Shown in pieces: positions 34,693-43,729 of a stretch of DNA of 64,000 nucleotides. Position numbers and translations under genes: made by a program. The notes beneath the pieces were generated by a model. That model was given only the letters and a program-made list of their open reading frames with translations. It had not been told where the DNA came from and searched no databases. Source of the stretch: VAZQ01 sp963725065 (GTDB lineage Bacteria; Pseudomonadota; Alphaproteobacteria; Rhizobiales; Xanthobacteraceae); assembly GCA_963725065.1 (NCBI GenBank), contig CAVRXD010000012.1, positions 62,001 to 126,000 of the forward strand, read 5' to 3'. How positions within the stretch are numbered: the stretch's first letter is position 1; every line of letters starts with the position of its first letter.

Positions 34693-35763
34693 ATGGCAGA
34701 CAAGGGCCTCACCTATGCCGGGGCCGGCGTCGACATCGATGCCGGCAACCGCATGGTGGAGCTGATCAAGCCATTGGTTCGCTCGACCGCGCGGCCGGGA
34801 GCGGACGCAGAAATCGGCGGATTCGGCGCCCTGTTCGACCTCAAGCGCTTGGGATTCGCCGATCCGGTCCTGGTGGCCGCGACCGACGGTGTCGGGACCA
34901 AGCTCAAGATCGCGATTGAAACCGGCACGCATCATACGATCGGCATCGATCTCGTCGCCATGTCGGTCAACGATCTCGTCGTGCAAGGGGCGGAACCGCT
35001 GTTTTTCCTGGACTATTTCGCCTGTGGACAACTCGATCCCGAGGTCGGGGCACGCGTGATCAAAGGTGTGGCGGAGGGCTGCCGGCAAGCGGGGTGCGCC
35101 CTGATCGGCGGCGAGACCGCGGAGATGCCGGGCTTGTATCAAACGGGCGATTACGACCTCGCCGGATTTGCGGTCGGCGCAGTTGAGCGCGATGCGATCC
35201 TCCCAAGGCCCGACGTGCGCGCGGGCGATGTCATTCTCGGACTCGCCTCATCCGGCATCCATTCCAACGGTTATTCGCTCGTGCGCAAAATCGTTGAGCG
35301 GACGGGGCTGCGCTGGAGCGCTCCGGCACCATTCGATCCCGCCAGCGAACTCGGCGTCGCATCGTTGGAACCCACGCGCATCTACGTGAAATCGTGTCTT
35401 GCGGCGCTACGCGCGACCAAGGCGGTCAAGGCGCTGGCTCACATTACCGGCGGCGGATTTCCCGACAACATCCCGCGCGTGCTGCCGCAGGGGCTCGGAG
35501 TGACGCTCGACCTGCACCGAGTGCCGGTGCCGCCGATCTTCCGCTGGCTTGCCGATGTGGGACAGGTCGCCGAGGCCGAAATGTTGCGCACGTTCAATTG
35601 CGGCGTCGGCATGGTCGCGGTGGTCGCGCCGGGCGAGGCCGATGCGGTCTGCAACGCGCTGGTCCGTGAAGGCGAGACAGTCGTCCCCATCGGGGAGGTT
35701 GTCGCAATCGCGCGCGACACCGCGCGGGTCGCCTATCGCGGACACCTCGATCTCGCCTGGTGA
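34693..35763 (+). CDS. purM: Phosphoribosylformylglycinamidine cyclo-ligase (AIR synthetase)
   Basis: Catalyses the ATP-dependent closure of FGAM to aminoimidazole ribotide in purine synthesis. The 356 residues include YAGAGVDIDAGNRMVELIKP, ATDGVGTKLKIAIETG, DLVVQGAEPLFFLDYFACG and GGETAEMPGLYQTGDYDLAG, all typical of PurM. A GAAGGA ribosome site precedes the ATG. purN follows three bases after the stop. Confidence 0.97.
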   Translation: MADKGLTYAGAGVDIDAGNRMVELIKPLVRSTARPGADAEIGGFGALFDLKRLGFADPVLVAATDGVGTKLKIAIETGTHHTIGIDLVAMSVNDLVVQGAEPLFFLDYFACGQLDPEVGARVIKGVAEGCRQAGCALIGGETAEMPGLYQTGDYDLAGFAVGAVERDAILPRPDVRAGDVILGLASSGIHSNGYSLVRKIVERTGLRWSAPAPFDPASELGVASLEPTRIYVKSCLAALRATKAVKALAHITGGGFPDNIPRVLPQGLGVTLDLHRVPVPPIFRWLADVGQVAEAEMLRTFNCGVGMVAVVAPGEADAVCNALVREGETVVPIGEVVAIARDTARVAYRGHLDLAW

Positions 35764-35766
35764 CGC

Positions 35767-36423
35767 ATGGCCAAAAAACGCGTTGCCGTCCTCATCTCCG
35801 GGCGCGGCTCCAACATGGTGGCCCTGATCGAAGCGGCGAAGGGTCCCTCATATCCGGCTGAGATTGCGCTGGTGTTGTCGAACAGGCCCGGGGCGGCCGG
35901 GCTCGCGCGCGCGCAAGCGATGGGCATTCCGACAGCGGTGATCGACCATCGACCGCACGGAGAGGATCGCGCCGCCTTTGAAAGCGCGCTGCAAGGGGTG
36001 CTGGACCAGTACCGCGCGGAGGTTGTCTGTCTTGGCGGCTTCATGCGGCTGTTTACTTCGGACTTCGTGCTGCGCTGGCAAGGTCGTATGCTCAACATCC
36101 ACCCGTCCCTCCTGCCCGCGTTCCCGGGCCTCGATCCGCATGGGCAGGCGCTGCGCGCGGGCGTCAAGATCTCCGGTGCAACGGTTCACTTCGTCATCCC
36201 TGAGACCGATGCCGGCCCGATCATCGCGCAGGCGGCGGTGCCTGTGCGCGACGACGACGATGTCGACACGCTTGCGGCTCGCGTCCTTGCAGCCGAGCAC
36301 CGTCTGTACCCGCAGGCGCTCGCTCTCGTCGCGGCCGGACGGGTCAGGATCGTCGGCGCTCGCTGCCTGATCGAAGGCGGTCGACAAACGCCTCCCGAGG
36401 CACTGATCGTGCCAGAGACATGA
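35767..36423 (+). CDS. purN: Phosphoribosylglycinamide formyltransferase
   Basis: Transfers a formyl group from 10-formyl-THF to GAR. Catalytic residues are N110 and H112 in MLNIHPSLLPAF and D148 in PETDAG; the phosphate-binding SGRGSNM is at 11-17. At 218 residues it is of normal length. Translationally coupled with purM. The usual FRGLHTH is replaced by FPGLDPHGQ, a mild variation. Confidence 0.96.
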   Translation: MAKKRVAVLISGRGSNMVALIEAAKGPSYPAEIALVLSNRPGAAGLARAQAMGIPTAVIDHRPHGEDRAAFESALQGVLDQYRAEVVCLGGFMRLFTSDFVLRWQGRMLNIHPSLLPAFPGLDPHGQALRAGVKISGATVHFVIPETDAGPIIAQAAVPVRDDDDVDTLAARVLAAEHRLYPQALALVAAGRVRIVGARCLIEGGRQTPPEALIVPET

Positions 36424-36514
36424 TTCACGAGGGGCCTTCCCCCGCTGCCGGAATTCTCGCCCGCCTTTCGGTGTTATCCGACGAGCAAGCCGAGATTAAA
36501 CCCGGGGGAAACGC

Positions 36515-37021
36515 ATGACCGCGATAACGCCCACTTCACGCAGCGCGACGGCCGGCGAGCCGAGGCCCATCATCCCGCCGCTCGCGGGGTTCTATTCCCA
36601 TGCCCGCGATCTCTCCTGGCTCGTCGTGCGCCTGACGGCCGGTGGGATGTTGCTGGTCCATGGCATCATGAAGGTCATGCCGATGGCCGAGAAAGGCTTC
36701 ACCGCCACCATCGAGGCATTTGCAGCCGGCAGCATGGCCCGGCGCGGAATCGAGCCGGCGCTGGCCGCGGCTTATGTGGTGTTCTTTCTCGAAACGATCG
36801 GCGCAGTAATGATCATGCTGGGGCTGTTCACGCGGTTCATCGCGGCTGCCCTGGCCGTGGAGTTCGCGATCATCACCTTCGTCGCCCACTGGCCGCAGGG
36901 GTTCACCTGGAGCAGAGGGGGATGGGAATACCCGTTGTTCTGGGGGCTCATCATGTTCGCGATCGCCCTGCGCGGCGGCGGCCCGTATTCGCTCGACCGC
37001 AAGCTCGGTTGGGAGCTCTAA
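36515..37021 (+). CDS. DoxX family membrane protein
   Basis: A 168-residue protein with four hydrophobic segments, including LVVRLTAGGMLLVHGIMKV and YVVFFLETIGAVMIMLGLFT. DoxX proteins are often linked to redox or thiol-stress complexes, but most are uncharacterised. GGGGGAAACGC precedes the ATG. It stands alone between purN and the terminator at 37042. Confidence 0.85.
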   Translation: MTAITPTSRSATAGEPRPIIPPLAGFYSHARDLSWLVVRLTAGGMLLVHGIMKVMPMAEKGFTATIEAFAAGSMARRGIEPALAAAYVVFFLETIGAVMIMLGLFTRFIAAALAVEFAIITFVAHWPQGFTWSRGGWEYPLFWGLIMFAIALRGGGPYSLDRKLGWEL

Positions 37022-37041
37022 CGCCGCGCGCGCCAATCCCG

Positions 37042-37080
37042 CAGGCACCAGTGGTCATTCTTTCCGACCGCTGGTGCCTG
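37042..37080. terminator. Bidirectional terminator, DoxX / terC
   Basis: Two 15-base arms (37042-37056 and 37066-37080) form a hairpin with one G:T-type mismatch and a 9-base loop. It lies exactly between two converging stops. No long U-run follows on either side. Confidence 0.7.
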
Positions 37081-37090
37081 AAGAGCCCGG

Positions 37091-37876
37091 CTATTCCGCC
37101 GCCGCGCGCACCTTCTGGGCATGCGCGGCCTGCTTCGAACGGCGCCACAAGCCACCTATGACGACGACCAGAACCGCGCCGACGAAGGCCGCAGCAAGCT
37201 CGATGTAGTGGAATCCCTCGGGACCGAACCGGGGCTCGAGGTAGCCATGGAGGACCGGGTCGGTGACGATCACCTCGCCGACGATCCACCCGAGCAGCGC
37301 GGCGCCGGCCCAGACCAGGATCGGATAACGGTCGAGCAGCGCCATGACCAAGGCTGCCCCGGCCACGATCAGCGGAATGCTGATGGCGAGCCCGATCACG
37401 AGCAGCGCAACGTTGCCTTGGGCAGCCGCAGCGATCGCGATCACGTTGTCGAGGCTCATGACGATGTCGGCGATGGCGACGATCCGCACCGCCCGCCACA
37501 GGTGCTCGACCGCCTCGACCTCGTCCTTGTCCTCATCCTCCGGCACGAGCAGCTTGACCGCGATATAGAACAGCGCGAGCCCGCCCACGATCTTGAGCCA
37601 CGGCAGCAGCATCAGTGAAGCGACGACGGCGGTGAACACGATGCGCAGGACGACCGCTACGCCCGCGCCCAGGATCATGCCCCACACCCGCTGGCGATGG
37701 GGAAGCCCCCGGCAGGCCATCGCAATGACCACGGCGTTGTCGCCGGAGAGCAGGATATTGATCCAGATGATCTTCAGGAGGGCGACCCAAAACGCGGTGT
37801 GGCCCATATCGTGCCACCCGGTCCCCAGCACACTCAGCCACGTGCTCGGATCCATCATTTGTCCCATCGAACCCAC
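37091..37876 (-). CDS. TerC family membrane protein
   Basis: A 261-residue integral membrane protein. The acidic motifs typical of TerC, INILLSGDNAVVIAMACRGL and DIVMSLDNVIAIAAAAQG, sit within hydrophobic segments and are thought to bind metal ions; relatives export manganese or support metal loading of secreted enzymes. A charged loop EDEDKDEVEAVEH separates the halves. GTG at 37876 is used, with GAGAGGAA at good spacing; ATG at 37867 is an alternative. I looked for a yybP-ykoY manganese riboswitch upstream and did not find its conserved core. Confidence 0.88.
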   Translation of the reverse strand: MGSMGQMMDPSTWLSVLGTGWHDMGHTAFWVALLKIIWINILLSGDNAVVIAMACRGLPHRQRVWGMILGAGVAVVLRIVFTAVVASLMLLPWLKIVGGLALFYIAVKLLVPEDEDKDEVEAVEHLWRAVRIVAIADIVMSLDNVIAIAAAAQGNVALLVIGLAISIPLIVAGAALVMALLDRYPILVWAGAALLGWIVGEVIVTDPVLHGYLEPRFGPEGFHYIELAAAFVGAVLVVVIGGLWRRSKQAAHAQKVRAAAE

Positions 37877-38006
37877 CGGATATTCCTCTCGCTTTTCCCC
37901 GTTCGCTGGCGGCTGTTCTGAGCTGGCCGCCCGGCCGAGCTAGTCTACAGGCGAAACCCATAGGCTGGCCAGCACGCCGAAACGCATGGAAGGCGCTGCC
38001 CCGCCC

Positions 38007-38429
38007 TTACCGGACGATTTCGTTGCTCGAAAAGAACTGAGCGATTTCCTGCTGCGCCGTCTCCGGCGCATCGGAGCCGTGCACTGAATTCTCGCCGATC
38101 GACTTCGCATGGGTCTTGCGGATCGTTCCCGACGCCGCCTTGGCGGGATCGGTGGCGCCCATGACGTCGCGATATTTGGCGATCGCATTCTCGCCTTCGA
38201 GCACCTGGACGATCACCGGCCCGGAAATCATGAATTCGACGAGCTCGCCGAAAAACGGCCGCTCGCGATGGACTGCATAGAAAGCCTCCGCCTGTTCGCG
38301 GCTGATGCGCACGCGCTTTTGCGCAATGATGCGCAAGCCAGCCTGTTCGATCATGGCGTTGATCGCGCCAGTCAGATTACGGGCGGTGGCGTCGGGTTTG
38401 ATGATCGAAAAGGTCCGCTCGACCGTCAT
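38007..38429 (-). CDS. ndk: Nucleoside diphosphate kinase
   Basis: Balances nucleoside triphosphate pools by moving the terminal phosphate through a histidine, here H117 in ENSVHGSDAPETA. The 140 residues carry TFSIIKPDATARNLTG and the RPFFGELVEFMISGP motif. Normal length and complete active site. It reads leftward, separately from the metal-dependent cyclase gene upstream. Confidence 0.97.
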   Translation of the reverse strand: MTVERTFSIIKPDATARNLTGAINAMIEQAGLRIIAQKRVRISREQAEAFYAVHRERPFFGELVEFMISGPVIVQVLEGENAIAKYRDVMGATDPAKAASGTIRKTHAKSIGENSVHGSDAPETAQQEIAQFFSSNEIVR

Positions 38430-38581
38430 GGGATTGTTCTTCGAGGAGGGATATGGGGGAGAGCCGTCAGCGGCGGCTTATAGCGGCGGTGCCGGCGCGC
38501 GGCAAGGCTCGTGACCCGCGCGGCGTTGCCGCACAGGCCGGAACCAAGGGAAGAAGGTAGCCGCCTGCCCTCGCGGGAGCA

Positions 38582-39397
38582 TCACGGCAGGATGGCGAAG
38601 GCGCGCGCGGGAAAGCCCAGGCCGTCCTTGACCTTGGGCCAGGCGACGACGATAAGCGCGCCGGTCGCGGGAACCTGGTCGAGATTGGCCATGACCTCGA
38701 TCTGATAGCGGCCCTTGTGCAGGATGTAGGTTTCCGATTCCATCTTTTCGGTCGTGTCCGTGTCCAGCGATTCATGGCCGATCGCGGTCACGCCGCGCTG
38801 CTCGACCAGGAACTTGACGGTCTCGGGCGACCAGGCCGGAAAGGGACTGCGCTTGAACCGCTCGGGATCGCTGTCCCAATCCTTGTACATATCGGTGCGC
38901 AACGCTGCGAACGCCCCCTTCGGTACCCGCCCGTGCTTCTTTTCCCACGCCCGCAAATCGCCGACCGAGAACGCGTGGTTCGGATCCTTGACGAGGAGCG
39001 GTGTCGAATCGAAAACAACAAGCGGAAGGATCATCTGCTTGAGCGGAATTCGATCCATGGTGACGCCGTCTTCGGCGAAATGCGCGGGCGGATCCACATG
39101 GGTGCCGTACTGTCCGACCATTTCGTAAAATGTGCTGCGAAATCCGTCCTTGGCGATGGTGTAAGGCTGCCGCGTCTGCGGATCGACGGCCGGCGTCATC
39201 TTCGCTTGACCGAAGCCCGACCATACCGGCGAGTTGGGACCGAAACTGTGGGTCAGATCGACGAATTGCTTACCCGCGATGATCCGATAGGCGCGACCGA
39301 GTTGCGTCTCTGCCTGCGCAGTGGCGACGAGACCAAATCCGATCGCAGCAGCCGCAAGCATGCTCAGACAGGCACCAGCGAACCTCGCGTGACTCAT
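38582..39397 (-). CDS. Metal-dependent cyclase family protein, exported
   Basis: A 271-residue protein of the kynurenine-formamidase-like cyclase family. The zinc motif is QYGTHVDPPAHFAEDG, with further conserved GHESLDTDTTEKME. A signal peptide (MSHARFAGACLSMLAAAAIG through ATAQA) directs it to the periplasm. Two adjacent ATGs follow GGAGGG; the second (39397) has the better spacing. Likely hydrolyses an amide or lactone; substrate unknown. Confidence 0.85.
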   Translation of the reverse strand: MSHARFAGACLSMLAAAAIGFGLVATAQAETQLGRAYRIIAGKQFVDLTHSFGPNSPVWSGFGQAKMTPAVDPQTRQPYTIAKDGFRSTFYEMVGQYGTHVDPPAHFAEDGVTMDRIPLKQMILPLVVFDSTPLLVKDPNHAFSVGDLRAWEKKHGRVPKGAFAALRTDMYKDWDSDPERFKRSPFPAWSPETVKFLVEQRGVTAIGHESLDTDTTEKMESETYILHKGRYQIEVMANLDQVPATGALIVVAWPKVKDGLGFPARAFAILP

Positions 39398-39545
39398 CAT
39401 TCCCTCCGCAACGCAGCGAGCAAAAGCTCGAGGTGAACCGTTGATGACGGACAATGTATCACCTTCGAGTCTGCTTTCCATGTCGGCCCCGGACGCGTGC
39501 GGGACGACAGGTTGCGGTGAGCAGCGCGGTTGGTGAAGACATTCC

Positions 39546-41444
39546 ATGCTCGTGATCACCGACCTCACCTATCGGATCGGCCGCCGCGTCCTGCTCGACC
39601 ACGCCACGGTGACGGTGCCGGCCGGCGCTCACGTCGGGCTGGTGGGCCGCAATGGCACCGGCAAGACGACGCTCTTTCACATCATCGCCGGTGAAATCAT
39701 GCCCGAACAAGGTCAGGTGCTGATCTCGCCGCGCGACCGCATCGGCCGGCTCGCCCAGGAAGCACCCAACGGTCCGGAGAGCCTGCTCGATATAGTGCTG
39801 CAAGCCGATGCCGAACGCACCAAGCTGCTGGCCGAGGCGGAAACGGAGCGCGAGCCCGCGCGGATCGCCGAGATCCAGTTACGCCTCGCCGACATCGGCG
39901 CACATTCGGCGCCCGCGCGCGCCGCCGGGATCCTCGCCGGCTTGGGCTTTTCCCACGCCGACCAGCAACGCCCATGCGCCGAATTCTCCGGGGGATGGCG
40001 CATGCGGGTTGCGCTTGCGGCAACGCTGTTCGCCGAGCCTGACCTCCTCCTTCTCGACGAGCCGACCAACTATCTCGACCTCGAGGCGACGCTGTGGCTG
40101 GAAGCGCACATCACGCGCTACCCGCGCACGGTGGTGGTCATCAGCCACGACCGCGATCTACTCGACAAAGCCGTCGACTGGATTCTCCACCTGGAAGCAG
40201 GAAAGCTCACGCTCTATCGCGGCGGTTACACCGCCTTCGAGCGTCAACGGCGCGAGCGCCAGGCGCTCGACCGCAAGTTCGCGGCGCGGCAGGAGGCGGA
40301 GCGAGCGCGACTGCAGGCCTTCGTCGATCGCTTCCGGGCCAAGGCCACCAAGGCACGCCAGGCTCAGTCGCGCGTCAAATTGCTGGCCAAGCTCGAGCCG
40401 GTCGCCGCCCTGGTCGCTGAGGAGGTGCCGCGGATTGAAATTCCGCCGCCCGCAAAGGCGCTGTCGCCTCCCATCATCGCGCTCGACGATGTTTCCGTCG
40501 GCTACGAGCCGGGCCATCCGGTGCTGCGGCGCCTCACGCTTCGCATCGACGACGATGATCGCATCGCGCTCCTCGGAGCCAACGGCAACGGCAAATCGAC
40601 CTTGGCGAAGCTCCTGGCCGGCCGGCTTGAACCGATGTCCGGGCAAGTGACCAGGCCGCAGCGGCTCGAGATCGCCTATTTCGCCCAGCACCAGCTCGAT
40701 GAGTTGCACCCCGAAGACAGCGCCTATGAGCACCTGCGCCGGCTTATGCCCGATACGCCGGAGGCCAAGGTGCGCGCGCGCGCCGGCGCCGTCGGCTTTT
40801 CGCAGGCGCTCGCCGATACGCCCGCCGGCCAACTGTCCGGCGGGGAAAAGGCTCGCCTGTTGCTGGGTCTGGCCACCTTTTCAGGGCCTCATCTCACCGT
40901 GCTCGATGAGCCGACCAACCATCTCGACATCGACAGCCGCTCCGCGCTCATCGCAGCGATCAATTCCTACCCCGGCGCTGTGATCCTGGTGTCGCACGAC
41001 CGACACTTGATCGAGGCCTGCGCCGATCGCCTCTTGCTGGTCGCGGATGGACGGGCCCTGCCCTTCGATGGTGATCTCGATGATTACCAGAAGCTGGTGC
41101 TGAGCCAACGCGGGACGAGCGGCCCGAATGCCGTGCGTGACACCGAGCGCGCTCCGCAGCGGGCGGGACGCGCGGATCTCCGGCGGGCCGCGGCGGAACG
41201 ACGAGTGGCGCTCGCCCCCCTGCGTCGGCGGATCGCCGACGCGGAAGCCGCCGTCGTGCGACTCAATGCTGAGATCGCGCAAATCGATGCGCTTCTGGCC
41301 GGCTCCGAGTCATTTGCACGCGATCCGGCAAAGGCCGCCACGCTCGCCAAGGCGCGCGCGGACCATGTCAGCGCGCTCGCCAAGGCGGAGGAGGACTGGC
41401 TGGAAGCGAGCGCGCTCGAGGAAACCGCGACCAGGGAGTCATGA
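39546..41444 (+). CDS. ABC-F family ATP-binding protein
   Basis: A 632-residue soluble protein with two ABC domains. First: Walker A GRNGTGKTT, signature EFSGGWRMRVALA, Walker B LLLLDEPTNYLDL. Second: GANGNGKST, QLSGGEKARLLLGL and LTVLDEPTNHLDI. The linker is highly charged (RQEAERARLQAFVDRFRAKA), and a C-terminal coiled-coil follows. This is the Uup/EttA type, which binds ribosomes and adjusts translation or resolves stalls. No membrane segments. It diverges from the cyclase gene. Confidence 0.92.
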   Translation: MLVITDLTYRIGRRVLLDHATVTVPAGAHVGLVGRNGTGKTTLFHIIAGEIMPEQGQVLISPRDRIGRLAQEAPNGPESLLDIVLQADAERTKLLAEAETEREPARIAEIQLRLADIGAHSAPARAAGILAGLGFSHADQQRPCAEFSGGWRMRVALAATLFAEPDLLLLDEPTNYLDLEATLWLEAHITRYPRTVVVISHDRDLLDKAVDWILHLEAGKLTLYRGGYTAFERQRRERQALDRKFAARQEAERARLQAFVDRFRAKATKARQAQSRVKLLAKLEPVAALVAEEVPRIEIPPPAKALSPPIIALDDVSVGYEPGHPVLRRLTLRIDDDDRIALLGANGNGKSTLAKLLAGRLEPMSGQVTRPQRLEIAYFAQHQLDELHPEDSAYEHLRRLMPDTPEAKVRARAGAVGFSQALADTPAGQLSGGEKARLLLGLATFSGPHLTVLDEPTNHLDIDSRSALIAAINSYPGAVILVSHDRHLIEACADRLLLVADGRALPFDGDLDDYQKLVLSQRGTSGPNAVRDTERAPQRAGRADLRRAAAERRVALAPLRRRIADAEAAVVRLNAEIAQIDALLAGSESFARDPAKAATLAKARADHVSALAKAEEDWLEASALEETATRES

Positions 41445-41496
41445 TGCAAAGGCGCGACGCTCGGATGGCGTCCGACGATGCCCAGTCCTGCGTGCC

Positions 41497-42030
41497 TCAG
41501 GTGCCGGCGGGTTTTTTCGGAGCTGCCTTTTGCGCCTTGGCGGGTGCAGGCGGTGGGCCCGGCGCTCGCTCGATCGAGACCAGTCGGCCGCCGACAAAGC
41601 GGTAAACCCCCGCGGAAGGCCCACGAAGATACGTCAGGACCACGGCGCGCTCGCCTCGATCGTCAGCGCTGACATCGATCTTTTCGACCGCGCCTGCCCG
41701 TCGCACAACGTCGCATTCCGTCATCTGCAATGCGATCCCGCCCGCGCCGGGTCCACTTCCCGCCGACGACGAGTCGGCGAAGCCCGCTGCCTGCTCCGTC
41801 GCGGCGGCGCATACGCCATCCGCATTGACGAGATCGGCCGGAGTAACGGGCCGCAGCGAGAAATCGGTCTTGCCCGGTGAAATCGCCGCCCAGTCCGGCT
41901 TCCGCATCATGGTCTCGGGCTTGGGCACCAGCGTGAGATTGTTCAGACTGAGGTCCGATGAGCACCCTGCGACGGCCAGCGCAAGCGCCGCCACTGTCAT
42001 GTGCAACGGAATGCCTTTCAATCGTTGCAT
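41497..42030 (-). CDS. Putative lipoprotein, Rhizobiales-conserved type
   Basis: A 177-residue protein with a lipobox LAVAGC at about residues 18-23, so the cysteine should be lipidated and the protein anchored to a membrane. The mature part contains MRKPDWAAISPGKTDFSLRP and MTECDVVRRAG, and ends in an Ala-Pro-Lys-rich tail. No family recognised, though similar proteins occur widely in Bradyrhizobium-like genomes. The ATG at 42030 is preferred because GAGGA precedes it and the signal starts there. It converges with the ABC-F gene 52 bases away. Confidence 0.7.
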   Translation of the reverse strand: MQRLKGIPLHMTVAALALAVAGCSSDLSLNNLTLVPKPETMMRKPDWAAISPGKTDFSLRPVTPADLVNADGVCAAATEQAAGFADSSSAGSGPGAGGIALQMTECDVVRRAGAVEKIDVSADDRGERAVVLTYLRGPSAGVYRFVGGRLVSIERAPGPPPAPAKAQKAAPKKPAGT

Positions 42031-42605
42031 CGCCAAGTCCTCGACCTCTACCACCTCCGGCTTTGCAGTCAGCCAAGAGTTTGCGTCGGCACCATGACCT
42101 TGATCAATAGGTCTTTTTTCCGCTTCACGTGCCGGTTCAGTGCCCGACCGGCGCGGGACGGCGCTCGGCCTCGGCGAATGATCCCTCCAGCGAACCCGCC
42201 CCCCAAAATCGCGATGGCTTCGAGTGCGGCAGGTCTGTTCGAACCAACCACGGCTGGGTCGTGCCCATGCCGAAATCCTGGTTTGCTGGCCGCGTGCCGC
42301 GATCTTCCACACTTTGGCTATGTCCGCAACACCTCCACGATCGCCCGACCGCGGCGGCCGGCCTGTCATCGATGTTGGCTCAGCCATGACGCGCGGCAGA
42401 CGACGGAGTTTCCTCCACCCCAGGCTACCGCACGAAAAGCCAATATTCCGTTGCGAAAGCGCCCCTGTTGCACCGTGGTCCAACAGCAAATCCCTTTCAC
42501 CGTTGCCCAAATATCACAGCCATCCGCACCAAGACACGGTAAGGTGAGTCTACCAGTCGATGATGACTCCAACTGGTCTAACGGGGAACCTTGGGGGGCC
42601 TAGCT
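42031..42605. other. Long divergent intergenic region
   Basis: No convincing coding sequence on either strand; open frames have no recognisable content. It should hold promoters for the lipoprotein (leftward) and the first barrel gene (rightward). The 3' part carries the motif at 42502-42522 shared with the second barrel gene. Confidence 0.45.
42502..42522 (+). promoter_or_regulatory. Shared upstream motif, barrel gene 1
   Basis: The sequence GTTGCCCAAATATCACAGCC and the following A differ at only three of 21 positions from the element at 43655-43675. It lies 83 bases before the start of the first barrel gene. A second shared block, CTAACGGGG, follows at 42578. The intervening sequence is not conserved, so these blocks are likely promoter or regulator sites. 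Confidence 0.45.
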
Positions 42606-43388
42606 ATGAAGAAGTTCTTACTTGGAAGCGTGGGGCTTGCGGCGATGCTTGCGGGACCTGCGATGGCAGCGGACATGCCGATCAAAGCACCACCTCCTCC
42701 GCCGGTGGCGTACTATGATTGGTCCGGCGCCTATATCGGCTTCAACGCCGGCGGCGTGTGGAATGAGATCAATCGCTCCTTCAAGGTGGGTGGGGCAGTC
42801 AATCCCAACTTCGGGACGAACGACAGCGATGGCATCTTCGGCTTCCACGCCGGCGCGCAGTGGCAGTGGGGCGCCTGGGTTCTGGGTGTCGAAGCGGCCC
42901 TCAGCGGATGCTTCAAGGAGTGCGTGAGCCAGACGGGCACTCTGCCGGTCAACGCGGGCTTCGCAGTCAACACTTCCGCTCAGCACAAGCTCACCAACCT
43001 GTTCACGGTCGGTCCGCGGCTTGGCTATGCTTGGGATCGGTGGATGATCTTCGCGACCGGCGGTTGGGCTTCGGCCAACCTCAAGGGAACGTATTGCTCG
43101 ACCGTCACCGGCGCTTGCGACGGTCCCGGTTCCTTTGCAAACGGGGCATCGCGCAACGACGGCTGGTATGCCGGCGGCGGCTTCGACTACATGGTCCACA
43201 AGGGCCCGCTGGTCGACGTGATCTTCGGCCTCGAATATCAACACTACGACGTCAGCGGCAAGACGGCGTTCTGCGCCACCTTCTGCAGCCCGTTGACCAT
43301 CGCTGACTACGATCTCAATGCCAAAGGCGACATCGTGCGCGCTCGCCTCACCATCAAGACCCAGGGTTACGGGTTCTACTACCGCTGA
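42606..43388 (+). CDS. Outer-membrane beta-barrel protein, Omp25/31-like (copy 1)
   Basis: A 260-residue porin-like protein. The signal peptide MKKFLLGSVGLAAMLAGPAMA is followed by ADMPIKAPPPPP and WSGAYIGFNAGGVW, the usual opening of Omp25/31-like barrels in Bradyrhizobium and relatives. The rest consists of alternating amphipathic strands (WQWGAWVLGVEAAL, GPRLGYAWDRWMIFATGGWA, VDVIFGLEYQHYDVSG), ending YGFYYR. Such proteins are abundant surface proteins with poorly defined pore function. A G-rich ribosome site precedes the ATG. Its twin lies 1,124 bases downstream and differs at very few positions. Confidence 0.88.
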   Translation: MKKFLLGSVGLAAMLAGPAMAADMPIKAPPPPPVAYYDWSGAYIGFNAGGVWNEINRSFKVGGAVNPNFGTNDSDGIFGFHAGAQWQWGAWVLGVEAALSGCFKECVSQTGTLPVNAGFAVNTSAQHKLTNLFTVGPRLGYAWDRWMIFATGGWASANLKGTYCSTVTGACDGPGSFANGASRNDGWYAGGGFDYMVHKGPLVDVIFGLEYQHYDVSGKTAFCATFCSPLTIADYDLNAKGDIVRARLTIKTQGYGFYYR

Positions 43389-43410
43389 TCGGTTTCAGAC
43401 AACCGACGCG

Positions 43411-43446
43411 AAAGGGCCCCGGGCAACCGCCCGGGGCCCTTTTCGT
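43411..43446 (+). terminator. Rho-independent terminator, barrel gene 1
   Basis: An 11-bp GC stem (GGGCCCCGGGC / GCCCGGGGCCC, 43414-43424 and 43429-43439) with a 4-base loop is flanked by AAA and followed by TTTTCGTT. A strong, textbook terminator 22 bases after the stop. Confidence 0.93.
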
Positions 43447-43654
43447 TGCGCCCGCGCGCGCAAAAACGAATCGCGAAACATCCCGACAGCCGCGCGAGCA
43501 AACGGCCGCCGAATGATGACCGGAAGGCTGCGGGCCTTTCGGACGGCAGGCAAGCGCACGCACGACCCGGTTCGACATAAAGCGATTTCATTCATTCACT
43601 CCGCAGCCCGCGGCCGCCGATGCGGCTGTGGCCAAACATCGAATCCGCCCCATC

Positions 43655-43675
43655 GTTGCGCATATGTCACAGCCA
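43655..43675 (+). promoter_or_regulatory. Shared upstream motif, barrel gene 2
   Basis: GTTGCGCATATGTCACAGCC plus A, matching the element before copy 1 at 18 of 21 positions. It lies 54 bases before the second barrel start; CTAACGGGG follows at 43714. The different spacing from the two starts shows that the leaders have diverged by indels while these blocks stayed. Confidence 0.45.
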
Positions 43676-43729
43676 AACCGATTGGAACCTGTTAAAAATG
43701 CACAACTTAATTCCTAACGGGGGGTTCAA

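Larger units (their letters stand above)
42606..43476 (+). repeat. 871-bp direct repeat, copy 1
   Basis: The block from the ATG of the first barrel gene through its terminator to 43476 recurs at 43730-44600. By eye I count six base differences in 871 (about 99% identity): two near the signal peptide, two around the codons for GFAVNTS, one in VIFGLE and one in the terminator loop. The boundaries are sharp: homology starts at the ATG and ends just after the terminator. Confidence 0.9.
43389..43729. other. Spacer between the two barrel genes
   Basis: Contains the terminator of copy 1 (43411-43446), about 200 bases with no recognisable gene, then the motif at 43655-43675 and the start region of copy 2. 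Confidence 0.5.

Noticed and set aside
37877..38006. yybP-ykoY manganese riboswitch upstream of terC
   Set aside because: TerC genes often have one, but I do not see the conserved core sequences or stems in this interval.
42069..42251. 60-codon frame upstream of the lipoprotein gene
   Set aside because: No ribosome site, no similarity, and unusual composition; more likely non-coding leader.
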